This document shows positions 57,064-64,000 of a DNA stretch of 64,000 nucleotides, in pieces. The translations under genes were made by a program, and so were the position numbers. The notes beneath the pieces are model-generated. The model was not told where the DNA came from, did no database searches, and worked only from the letters and a program-made list of their open reading frames with translations. The stretch's first letter is position 1, and the number at the start of each line of letters is the position of its first letter. The DNA comes from an uncultured Paracoccus sp. (GTDB lineage Bacteria > Pseudomonadota > Alphaproteobacteria > Rhodobacterales > Rhodobacteraceae). The DNA lies in the NCBI RefSeq assembly GCF_947487305.1, contig NZ_CANKWH010000005.1:62001-126000 (forward strand). The letters are read 5' to 3'.

Positions 57064-58199
57064 GGCGAGGCCGGGGGCAGGATGGCGAGGCCGACGAAGG
57101 TCTGGTTCACATGCATGGCGCTGTGCTGCTCGCCATAGGTGTTGAAGCCGATGATGTTGAACCGGGCAAAAAGATCGGACATGGCGCCCATCAGCCCGGC
57201 TCGTTCCAGCGCCAGCCGGCGCAGGATGCAGTCAAAGCCCAGCACCATCAGCGGGCGGCGCGGCAGCGCCTCGAGCGCGCTGGCAAAGCCATGGGTCAGA
57301 TCCTCGGCCCGGCCAAGGGTCAGGACCGTGCCCACATCGATGGCCGACATCAGCGACAGCCCGCCATCCTCGGTGCGGGCGCGGATGGCGCGGACATGGT
57401 GGCGGCGACCCATGCGCAGAAGCAGCGGATGGCGGGCGAAATCGCTGGGGGTCAGGGCGGCTTCGGGGATGCCGGTCAGGCGGGCATATTCCTCGGCCGC
57501 CGGTTCGGCATTCAGTTCCAGAATGATGCGCTGATCGGGGATGGCGGCGGTCACGACCGCGCGGGTCGGGGTCGCGCTGAAATGCGCGAAGGACACCTCG
57601 CTGACGGGCAGTAGGGTCTCGACCATGACGAAGACGGCGATATCCGAGGCAACCTCGTCATCGGCAATCAGGCAGGTGCGGGTGAATTCCAGCCCATCCC
57701 CCGCCGATCCACCCAAGACCGGCATGGCCGGAAGCGCCGCCTCGATGGCGGCGATAAGCACCTCTTCCTTGCCGGCCAGCCCGTCCGAGAACAACAGCCC
57801 GAACTGCGCCTTGTCGCGATCACCGGCAAAGGCCGTGTGCCGCCGGCGCAGCTGCGCCATCCAGTCCGAAACCGGGATATGCGCCAGATTGCGCAGCACC
57901 TCGATCTCGGCGCGAAAGCTCTGGCGGGGAAAACCGATGGCGACGATTTGGCCGGTGCAATAGCCGTGACAGCCGATCTCGCCCGCCGAGGAACAGCCCG
58001 CCACCCGGCTGTCGGGCAGCGCCGCGCGCAGGGCGCGCGCCAGGGGTGCCAGCGCATCGCGGGGCGAACCGAAGATGATGACCAGTCCCGGGTCGATGCC
58101 GGCCATATCGGCCACAAGCCGCGCGGCGCCACCCGGATCGGCCGAGTCGATCTGGACGGTTCGCGGCCCGTAGGGAGGACCCGCGCCGTCCGGCATCAT
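57060..58199 (-). CDS. FIST-domain sensor protein (NosP-like)
   Basis: 379 residues from ATG 58199, which overlaps the response-regulator stop (ATGA). FIST-N about 15-215 (LVIIFGSPRDALAPLARALR, VAGCSSAGEIGCHGY, ALPAMPVLGGSAGDGLEFTR), FIST-C about 225-365 (AEEYARLTGIPEAALTPSDF, LMVLGFDCILRR, GFNTYGEQHSAMHVNQTF). FIST domains bind small ligands; a subset (NosP) binds haem and nitric oxide and controls a partner kinase. It lies between the kinase and LuxR-type regulator genes, all overlapping, so it probably modulates that kinase. The ligand here is not known. Confidence 0.92.
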   Translation of the reverse strand: MMPDGAGPPYGPRTVQIDSADPGGAARLVADMAGIDPGLVIIFGSPRDALAPLARALRAALPDSRVAGCSSAGEIGCHGYCTGQIVAIGFPRQSFRAEIEVLRNLAHIPVSDWMAQLRRRHTAFAGDRDKAQFGLLFSDGLAGKEEVLIAAIEAALPAMPVLGGSAGDGLEFTRTCLIADDEVASDIAVFVMVETLLPVSEVSFAHFSATPTRAVVTAAIPDQRIILELNAEPAAEEYARLTGIPEAALTPSDFARHPLLLRMGRRHHVRAIRARTEDGGLSLMSAIDVGTVLTLGRAEDLTHGFASALEALPRRPLMVLGFDCILRRLALERAGLMGAMSDLFARFNIIGFNTYGEQHSAMHVNQTFVGLAILPPASP

Positions 58200-58903
58200 C
58201 CGGCCTCGAACAGTTTCGCCGAATTGGCCAGCAGCACGGCTTGCGTGCGCCGACGGGCGTTGATCTTGGACATGATGGCGGTGATATGGGTCTTGACCGT
58301 GGCCTCGGCGATGGACAGCTCGTAGCTGATTTCCTTGTTCGCCTTGCCCTGGCAGATCAGCCGCAAAATGCGCATCTGCTGCGGCGTCAGGCTGGCAAAG
58401 CGCCGCGCCAGATCGGCCCGCGCCTCTTCCTCTTCCTCGGCCAGTTCCGGCTCGTAGCCCTCGGGCGTCACCTGCTCGCCGTTCCACATGCGGCGCAGGC
58501 TGTCGACCAGCGACTCGCGGCCCAAGGACTTGCTGATATAACCCTGCGCCCCCGCCGACAGCGAGGCCTGGACCTGCGCCGCGTCGATATCGGCCGAGAT
58601 CATGGTGATCGGCACCTCGGGCAAGAGCCGGCGAAGGGTGACGATGCCCTCGGCCCCGCGCGCATCGGGCAGGTTCAGATCAAGGATCACCGCATCGGGC
58701 GCGCCCTGCGAGCGGATCTGTTCGACCGCAGCGGCGAGGCTGCGGGCGGTGCGGACATGTTTCAGACCAAAACTGATCTTCAGCGTCAGTGCGAGCGCAT
58801 CGCACATCAGCGGGTGGTCATCGACGATCAGGATCTCCTTCACCTGATCGGCGGACAATCGGAACGGCGATACGGGCGTTTCCGCCTCGGGCTCTGCCGG
58901 CAT
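58196..58903 (-). CDS. NarL/LuxR-type response regulator (FlhR-like)
   Basis: 235 residues from ATG 58903 with an AGGAG ribosome site; an earlier in-frame ATG at 58996 lacks one. Receiver about 22-140: VDDHPLMCDAL, phospho-acceptor Asp75 in VILDLNLPD, Lys in GYISKSL. LuxR helix-turn-helix about 170-230 (LTPQQMRILRLICQGKANKE, IAEATVKTHITAIMSK). First gene of the operon regulator, FIST, kinase, divergent from an ABC transporter; an imperfect palindrome at 58963-58984 lies between. Likely regulator of the PQQ-linked genes nearby. Confidence 0.92.
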   Translation of the reverse strand: MPAEPEAETPVSPFRLSADQVKEILIVDDHPLMCDALALTLKISFGLKHVRTARSLAAAVEQIRSQGAPDAVILDLNLPDARGAEGIVTLRRLLPEVPITMISADIDAAQVQASLSAGAQGYISKSLGRESLVDSLRRMWNGEQVTPEGYEPELAEEEEEARADLARRFASLTPQQMRILRLICQGKANKEISYELSIAEATVKTHITAIMSKINARRRTQAVLLANSAKLFEAG

Positions 58904-58962
58904 GTTAGGACTCCTCCCCTGAAGATCGAAACCTTGTTTCACCGGCCCCGTTTCTGCATCGA

Positions 58963-58984
58963 TTGTAGGGGCGTGTCCCTGCAA
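58963..58984. promoter_or_regulatory. Imperfect palindrome between response regulator and ABC operon
   Basis: Arms TTGTAGGG and CCCTGCAA flank GCGTGT; 8 of 11 base pairs match. It is central in the 175-base divergent region and may bind the LuxR-type regulator. Confidence 0.35.
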
Positions 58985-59078
58985 AGCAAGTCCCATACAA
59001 CCAACGTGCTATTGGCGGCGGGCGGCGGTCATGCCAGTTTCGAACCGACCGGACCGGGTGAAGGGGAGACCACCGATC

Positions 59079-60050
59079 ATGACCATCATGGCGAAACTGG
59101 CGCTTGCCGCCTGTCTCTGGGCGGGCGTGGCAGAGGCACAGCAGGCCAGCCTGCCGGTGATCGAGATCGGCACGCTCGAAAACGGCACGGTGAACTGGGA
59201 ACTCCAGACCATCAAGGACCGGGGATTCGACGCCGCCAACGGCTTTACGCTGGAGCTTCTGCCGCTGGCCGGCAACCCGGCGACGCAGGTCGCCATGCAG
59301 GGCGGCGAGGTCGATGCCATCGTCTCGGATTTCCTCTGGGTGGCGCAGCAGCGGGCGCAGGGGGCGGATTTCACCTTCCTGCCCTATTCGACCGCGGTGG
59401 GCAGCCTCGTGGTACCGGCGGACAGCCCGGTGCAGACGCTGGCCGACCTGAAGGGCAAGAAGATCGGCATTGCCGGCGGCCCGGTGGACAAAAGCTGGCT
59501 GATCCTGCGCGCCTGGAACGCCAAGGAGAACGGCGAGGATCTGGCGGCGGTGACCGAACAGGTCTTTGGCGCGCCGCCGGTCATCATGAACGCGGCCGAG
59601 ACCGGCGAGGTCGATGGCGCGATCAATTTCTGGCATTTCCTCGCCAAGATGAAGGCGGCGGGGATGCGCGAGGTGATCAGCGTCGAACAAGCCGCGACCG
59701 ATCTGGGGCTGGACCCGACCACCCCGCTTCTGGGCTTCGTGCTGCGCGATGCGTGGATTGCCGAGCATCCCGATCTGGCCAAGGGTCTTGCCGCCGCCTC
59801 GCATCAGGCCAAGGCGCTGCTGGCCAGCGACGATGCCGCATGGGAGGCGATCCGGCCGATGATGAACGCCGCCAATGATGCCGAGTTCGAGGCTTTGCGC
59901 GACGGCTGGCGCGCGGGCATTCCGCCCGAGGGGCCGGTGAATGCCGAAAATGCACAGGCGATGTTCGCGGTGATGGCCGAACTTGGCGGCGAGGAACTGA
60001 CCGGCGGTCTGACCGAATTGCCCGAGGGGTTGTTCTGGTCGGGTGAGTAA
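59079..60050 (+). CDS. ABC transporter periplasmic binding protein (SsuA/TauA/NMT1-like)
   Basis: 323 residues from ATG 59079 (ATG 59088 is an alternative). Signal peptide to about residue 20 (MTIMAKLALAACLWAGVAEA). Features of the NMT1/SsuA fold: VIEIGTLENGTVNWELQTIK (about 27-46), QVAMQGGEVDAIVSDFLWVA (about 72-91), LKGKKIGIAGGPVDKSWLI. These bind sulfonates, taurine, thiamine precursors or similar. The gene is divergent from the FlhR-like regulator and precedes permease and ATPase genes. Proximity to PQQ-linked genes suggests a role in quinoprotein-dependent metabolism (inference). Confidence 0.9.
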   Translation: MTIMAKLALAACLWAGVAEAQQASLPVIEIGTLENGTVNWELQTIKDRGFDAANGFTLELLPLAGNPATQVAMQGGEVDAIVSDFLWVAQQRAQGADFTFLPYSTAVGSLVVPADSPVQTLADLKGKKIGIAGGPVDKSWLILRAWNAKENGEDLAAVTEQVFGAPPVIMNAAETGEVDGAINFWHFLAKMKAAGMREVISVEQAATDLGLDPTTPLLGFVLRDAWIAEHPDLAKGLAAASHQAKALLASDDAAWEAIRPMMNAANDAEFEALRDGWRAGIPPEGPVNAENAQAMFAVMAELGGEELTGGLTELPEGLFWSGE

Positions 60051-60825
60051 GGCGCAGCGACATATCTGGCAAAGCCCCGGCCTGCTGCCGGGGCTTTTCT
60101 CGGTTCTGGCGATGCTGGTCCTCTGGGCGGTGGCCTCGCAGCTGACCGAGCGGCCGCAGGTTCTGCCCGCGCCATGGGTGGTGGCCGCGCGCATCTGGTC
60201 GCTGGCCGCCTCGGGCGAGTTGTGGTTTCACGCCGGGATGACGCTGTTCCGGGTGCTGGCCAGCTTTGTCATCGCCATGGCTGTGGGCATCGCGCTGGGG
60301 CTGTGGATGGGGCGGTTCCGCACCGCCGATCACTGGCTGAACCCGGCGCTGGTGATCGCGCTGAACATCCCGGCGCTGGTGACGATCGTCTTGGCCTATA
60401 TCTGGATCGGGCTGAACGAGGTCGCGGCGATCACCGCCGTGGCGCTGAACAAGATCCCGGTCGTCACCGTCATGCTGCGCGAGGGCAGCCGCGCGCTGCG
60501 CCCTGATCTCGACGACATGGCATCGGCCTTTCGCATGGGCCGGCTGGAGCGGCTGCGCCATGTCGTCCTGCCGCAACTGGCCCCCTATATCGCCGGGGCG
60601 GCGCGGGCGGGCATTTCGCTGATCTGGAAGATCGTGCTGGTGGTGGAATTCCTCGGCCGCTCGAACGGGGTTGGGTTCAAGATCCACCTTCTGTTTTCCA
60701 GTTTCGACGTGGCGGGCGTGCTGGCCTGGGCGCTGGCCTTCGTCGCGGTGATGCTGCTGATCGACCTGATGATCCTGCGCCCCTGGGAAGCACGCGCCAA
60801 CCGCTGGAGGCGCGATGAGGCTTGA
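60043..60825 (+). CDS. ABC transporter permease (SsuC/TauC-like)
   Basis: 260 residues from GTG 60043, overlapping the binding-protein stop by 8 bases. Six membrane spans with RPQVLPAPWVVAARIWSLAA near the N-terminus and the coupling loop EGSRALRPDLDDMASAFRMG (about 147-166) followed by RLRHVVLPQLAPYI. Family as for sulfonate and nitrate importers. Overlaps the ATPase by 11 bases, so the three proteins form one importer. Confidence 0.92.
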   Translation: MSKAQRHIWQSPGLLPGLFSVLAMLVLWAVASQLTERPQVLPAPWVVAARIWSLAASGELWFHAGMTLFRVLASFVIAMAVGIALGLWMGRFRTADHWLNPALVIALNIPALVTIVLAYIWIGLNEVAAITAVALNKIPVVTVMLREGSRALRPDLDDMASAFRMGRLERLRHVVLPQLAPYIAGAARAGISLIWKIVLVVEFLGRSNGVGFKIHLLFSSFDVAGVLAWALAFVAVMLLIDLMILRPWEARANRWRRDEA

Positions 60826-61423
60826 TCTGACCGAGAAGCATTTCTCCGACCGCAAGGTGCTGGGCGCGCTGGTGTTGCAGGTGGAACGCGGCCAGCGTGT
60901 CGCGGTGCTGGGACCTTCGGGCATCGGCAAGTCGACGTTGCTGCGCATCATCGCCGGGCTGGACCGGGAGTTCAGCGGGCGGCTCAGCGGCGAGGACCGG
61001 CTGGCGGTGGTGTTTCAGGAACCGACGCTGCTGCCTTGGCGGCGCGCACTGGAGAACATCACCATCCCCACCGGCTGCGATACCGCGCTGGCGCGGCAGT
61101 TGATGGGCGAGGTCGGGCTGGCGGGGCGCGAGGGGCAGTTTCCCCGGCAGATGTCGCTGGGTCAGCAGCGCCGACTGGCGCTGGCCCGAGCCTTTGCCGC
61201 GCGGCCTGACATCCTGTTGATGGACGAACCCTTCGCCAGCCTCGATGCCGAGACCGCGGCGCGGATGATCGATCTGACCGCCGCGCTCTTGGATCGCAGC
61301 GGGGCGGGGCTGATCCTTGTCACCCATGACGCGGGCGAACCGGCGCGGCTTGGCGCCAACCCGGTCACGCTGTCGGGCCAGCCTGCCCGGCTGCAGCAGG
61401 CGCTGCCTTCGCCCGGCGCCTGA
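60815..61423 (+). CDS. ABC transporter ATPase, short form
   Basis: 202 residues. Walker A GPSGIGKSTLL (about 32-42), Q loop VVFQEPTLLPWRRALENI (about 64-81), signature reduced to MSLGQQRRLALARA (about 112-125), Walker B DILLMDEPFASLDAETAARM and switch His in LVTHD. It is shorter than the usual 240-260 residues of SsuB/TauB and has MSLGQQ rather than LSGGQ, but the other catalytic residues are present. Its last 59 bases overlap the end of the convergent glycosyltransferase gene. Confidence 0.9.
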   Translation: MRLDLTEKHFSDRKVLGALVLQVERGQRVAVLGPSGIGKSTLLRIIAGLDREFSGRLSGEDRLAVVFQEPTLLPWRRALENITIPTGCDTALARQLMGEVGLAGREGQFPRQMSLGQQRRLALARAFAARPDILLMDEPFASLDAETAARMIDLTAALLDRSGAGLILVTHDAGEPARLGANPVTLSGQPARLQQALPSPGA

Positions 61424-62141
61424 GCACCTGCTCCAGCTTCAGCCCGGAATGGGCCGTGCGTTCCTGCATCATCAGCCGGTGTTCGCGCTGCATCTCGGGC
61501 GGGCGGGCGCGATGGACGCTGTTGAAGAGGGAGGTCCGCCAATAGGCGTGCTGCATGTTACTGGCGATCTCGTCCTTCTCGCGCGGCAGGATCCACATGC
61601 TGCGCGCCGCGCGGGCGTGCAGCCGGGCATGGCGCAGATCGACAAAGCCGGCGGCCGAGATCACCTCGTCCAGCGCGGGCAGGTTGCGGCCCAGCATGCA
61701 GGCGGTGCCGGTGCCCAGAATATCGACCTTGGTGATGTGTTGCGCCGGCTTGTGGAACAGGAAATTCCGCCACAGCCATTCATCGGTCTGTTTCTTGTGG
61801 ACCCAGGCATTGCCCTGAAAGCCCAGCACATTGTCGTCGGGATCCAGCAGGTCGAACCCGGCCAGCGTCCGGGCGACATAGTCGGGCGGATAGAGGATGT
61901 CGTCATCGATGGTGAAAACGAAATCGTCGGGCGCGGGCGGAAAGGCGAACTTGCCCGCATCCTTCAGGTCACGCTCGGGGATCAGCGCCTCGATCCTCGC
62001 GTCATCCTTCAGTTCGTCGGGGATTGCGTCGTACTGGTTCAGGCAAAGGCACAGCCGGTCGACCTGCGGCAGGATCGTTTGAACCGTCTGCATCAGGATG
62101 CCGGACCGGATGGGAAAGGTTGCCAGATGGGCCCGGATCAT
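61365..62141 (-). CDS. Glycosyltransferase, GT-A fold
   Basis: 258 residues. MIRAHLATFPIRSGILMQTV begins the nucleotide-sugar-binding half; the acidic metal site is FTIDDDILYPPDYVARTL (about 95-112), and FQGNAWVHKKQTDEW leads to a probable acceptor region. Transfers a sugar to an unknown acceptor in the cytoplasm. It is convergent and overlaps 59 bases with the ABC ATPase gene, and follows the SoxYZ-like gene on the minus strand by 65 bases. Relation to the PQQ genes is unclear; the C-terminal tail rich in Ala, Gly and Pro lies in the overlap and may be dispensable. Confidence 0.8.
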   Translation of the reverse strand: MIRAHLATFPIRSGILMQTVQTILPQVDRLCLCLNQYDAIPDELKDDARIEALIPERDLKDAGKFAFPPAPDDFVFTIDDDILYPPDYVARTLAGFDLLDPDDNVLGFQGNAWVHKKQTDEWLWRNFLFHKPAQHITKVDILGTGTACMLGRNLPALDEVISAAGFVDLRHARLHARAARSMWILPREKDEIASNMQHAYWRTSLFNSVHRARPPEMQREHRLMMQERTAHSGLKLEQVLRRRAKAAPAAAGQAGPTA

Positions 62142-62206
62142 CGCCGCCTCGCGCTGTAGTCGGCAGGCAGGATGCGCGAGGCCGCGCGGGTGCGCAATGG
62201 ACGGGT

Positions 62207-62983
62207 TCAGCCGGCGGCGTCGAAGACCTGATCCCAGACCTGCCCTTCGGTATCCTCGACATGGACCGAGATCGGCTGGCCGTTCGGTTCATAGCCAAAG
62301 CGGAAAACCGGGTCCTCGCTGACCGAAATGCCCGCTGACATGGTGAACAGCAGCTCCTCGCCCTGCCGCACCTCAAGCTTGTCGATGAAATGCGCGGGGA
62401 TGTTCAGCAGCGTCACTTGGTCGCGCTGCAGGCCCGAGAAGTTCGGATGGCGGATCATCAGCGTGCCGATGGTGCGGCCACCTTCGGCAACCGATTTCCA
62501 GCGCATTTGGCCCATGGTCTCGGCCACTGCCGCCATGTCCTTGCCCGCCGGGGCCGAACAGCCGCCCGAGGCTTTCACGAAGCGCCCGGCCATGACCGTG
62601 TCGCCGCCCTCGGTGGTGGCAATGCCGCGCACGTCGGAATAGGCATTCACCCGCATCCGCACCTCGAAATCGAGCGGCATCAGCGCCGGGCCAAAACTGT
62701 ATTCGGCGGCGACCGGGGCCGGGTTCTCGTCGATCACCACGGTCAGATCGGTGATCGCCGCGCCGCCTGCGGGCTGGGTGATGTGGATCGGCACCAGCGC
62801 CGCGTCATTGGCGCGGATCGGCGCGGTCAGGTCGAACACCGCCGGATCGACGGGCGGCTCGGCCGTCAGGCCGACGACGCTTTCGCGCAGATCGTCCCAT
62901 GTCGCCGAGGGCAGCAGCGGATTGTCCTCGGCCAGTGCCGGGGCGGCCAGCGCGAGGAAGGCCAGGGTCAGAAAGGGTCGCAT
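62207..62983 (-). CDS. Quinoprotein-dehydrogenase-associated SoxYZ-like carrier protein
   Basis: 258 residues from ATG 62983, with a strong AAGGAGG ribosome site. Signal peptide MRPFLTLAFLALAAPALAED. The SoxY-like half ends at the carrier cysteine Cys142 in ASGGCSAPAG, and the SoxZ-like half follows (GTLMIRHPNFSGLQRDQVTL, FIDKLEVRQGEELLFTMSAG). In thiosulfate oxidation SoxYZ carries the substrate on a GGCGG cysteine; the quinoprotein-associated type accompanies PQQ-dependent alcohol dehydrogenases. It sits 2 bases after pqqE, supporting export to the periplasm for that system. Confidence 0.92.
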   Translation of the reverse strand: MRPFLTLAFLALAAPALAEDNPLLPSATWDDLRESVVGLTAEPPVDPAVFDLTAPIRANDAALVPIHITQPAGGAAITDLTVVIDENPAPVAAEYSFGPALMPLDFEVRMRVNAYSDVRGIATTEGGDTVMAGRFVKASGGCSAPAGKDMAAVAETMGQMRWKSVAEGGRTIGTLMIRHPNFSGLQRDQVTLLNIPAHFIDKLEVRQGEELLFTMSAGISVSEDPVFRFGYEPNGQPISVHVEDTEGQVWDQVFDAAG

Positions 62984-62985
62984 CG

Positions 62986-64000
62986 TCAACCTCCTTTCGT
63001 CATGCGGCGATAGATCAGCGCCTCGGTCGGGCTGGCGGCATCGGCCTCGGCCCGGGCGACGACCTGTTCGTGCAGTGGCGATTTCGAGCAGACCGGATCG
63101 GTCGCCCGCGCATCGCCCGCCAAGGCCATAGCCTGACACCGACAGCCGCCAAAATCCACGGTTTTCCGCTCACATGTCTGGCATGGCTCGGGCATCCAGG
63201 CGGTGCCGCGGAAGGCGTTGAAGCTGTCCGAGAGGCTCCAGATTTCGGCAAGGCTGCGCTCGCGCACGGTCTCGAAGGCCATGCCCTTGATCGACTGCGC
63301 CGCATGGCAGGGCAGTACCGTGCCGTCGGGCGTGACATTGAGCCCGGTCGAGCCCCAGCCGCCCATGCAGGCCTTGGGATAGATCGCGTGGTGATCGGCG
63401 GGGACATAGTCGATGACCATGCGGCCCCTGAGGCGCAGGCGCGCGTCATTCACCACCTGCCGCGCGAATGCGGCCTGTTCGCGCGTTGGCATCAGCGCGG
63501 CGCGGTTCAGGTCGGCCCAGCCATGGAACTGCACCGTCGCCACCTCGATCCGCCTTGCCCCCAGACGCTCGGACAGATCGATCATCTCGGACAGGCGCTC
63601 CATGTTCTGGCGATGCACTACGGCATTGACGGTCAGCGGAAAGCCGATCTCCGTGACCCAGTCGGCGAAGGCCATCTTCTTGTCCCATGACCCCGGATGA
63701 CCGCTGATGCGGTCGGCCATGTCGGGACGGATGCCCTGCAGAGACAGCTGCACATGCTCGACCCCCGCACGGTCCAGTTCCTCGAGCCGCGCGCGGGTGA
63801 TGCCGATGCCCGAGGTGATCAGGTTCACATAAAGCCCGGCCTCGCGCGCGCCCGCGACGATCTCGGCCAGATCGCGCCGCGCGCCGGGCTCGCCGCCAGA
63901 AATATGGACCTGCAACACGCCCAGTTCGGCGGCCTCGCGGAAGACCCGTGCCCAGTCCGCAGGCGAAAGCTCATTGCCGGCACGGGTCAGTTCGACCGGG
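62986..64000 (-). CDS. pqqE: PqqE, radical SAM enzyme of PQQ biosynthesis (5' partial)
   Basis: The frame is open to the window end, so the first part, including the radical-SAM CxxxCxxC, lies outside. Visible residues begin with VELTRAGNELSPADWARVF and continue with LGVLQVHISGGEPGARRDL, both typical of PqqE. The C-terminal SPASM region carries the auxiliary-cluster cysteines in MPEPCQTCERKTVDFGGC and RCQAMALAGDARATDPVC. PqqE joins Glu and Tyr side chains of PqqA in the first step of PQQ synthesis, with PqqD. The rest of the pqq operon is presumably beyond the right edge. Confidence 0.95.
   Translation of the reverse strand, partial: PVELTRAGNELSPADWARVFREAAELGVLQVHISGGEPGARRDLAEIVAGAREAGLYVNLITSGIGITRARLEELDRAGVEHVQLSLQGIRPDMADRISGHPGSWDKKMAFADWVTEIGFPLTVNAVVHRQNMERLSEMIDLSERLGARRIEVATVQFHGWADLNRAALMPTREQAAFARQVVNDARLRLRGRMVIDYVPADHHAIYPKACMGGWGSTGLNVTPDGTVLPCHAAQSIKGMAFETVRERSLAEIWSLSDSFNAFRGTAWMPEPCQTCERKTVDFGGCRCQAMALAGDARATDPVCSKSPLHEQVVARAEADAASPTEALIYRRMTKGG

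Overview
The window looks like chromosomal DNA of a GC-rich alphaproteobacterium, most likely Rhodobacterales and plausibly Paracoccus or a close relative. This rests on strongly GC3-biased codons, tightly overlapping operons (ATGA, GTGA and TGATG junctions), many ABC uptake systems paired with LacI, GntR or LysR regulators, and a PQQ-linked block next to a FlhS/FlhR-like two-component system. I see no rRNA, tRNA, transposase, phage gene or CRISPR array. Assignments come from reading motifs and gene order; no database search was run.

Layout. (1) 1-5209: the end of an ABC permease, a GT4 glycosyltransferase, a capsule-type export set (kpsM divergent from kpsE-kpsT) and a VOC protein. (2) 5408-8397: a Cache-PAS histidine kinase and a FixJ-type regulator. 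(3) 8706-16857: a sugar-acid module with a LacI regulator divergent from an arabinonate-type dehydratase, a DHDPS-fold dehydratase, a 2-oxoglutarate-semialdehyde dehydrogenase and an RraA-like protein, then a LysR regulator and an EamA exporter. This is an oxidative Weimberg-like route from a pentonate or hexarate to 2-oxoglutarate. (4) 17053-30183: a Dpp-type ABC transporter co-directional with a 2-hydroxyacid dehydrogenase, an SDR, a compact DUF1537 acid-sugar kinase, a GntR regulator and a cytoplasmic BNR/sialidase-like protein. PdxA2, a DHDPS homologue and an iron alcohol dehydrogenase lie next to these. Together they suggest catabolism of a C4 or related sugar acid by phosphorylation and oxidation.

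(5) 40937-30187, minus strand: a ten-gene operon with a sugar ABC transporter (binding protein, two permeases, ATPase), two cytoplasmic GMC oxidoreductases, an SDR, a Dabb protein, a DUF993 TIM-barrel protein and a terminal LacI regulator. I do not recognise the pathway. (6) 41193-47054: a second LacI regulator facing a minus-strand operon for a Gfo/Idh oxidoreductase, CoA-transferase, enoyl-CoA hydratase and aldehyde dehydrogenase. A tandem LacI-type operator lies before that operon, and a 14-base identical copy of one of its sites sits inside a GMC gene of the ten-gene operon. (7) 47130-54595: pbpC and an alpha-2-macroglobulin with a thioester. (8) 54693-64000: two small exported proteins, a soluble hybrid kinase, a FIST sensor and a LuxR-type regulator, divergent from a TauABC/SsuABC-type transporter. 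A glycosyltransferase, a SoxYZ-like carrier and the 3' part of pqqE follow, suggesting regulation of PQQ-dependent alcohol or formaldehyde metabolism.

The most unusual signals are the shared intragenic operator linking (5) and (6), a ribosome-site-masking hairpin before the sialidase-like gene, repeated TTGTCAA sites around the GntR-linked genes, and nested inverted repeats between the LysR regulator and the EamA exporter.
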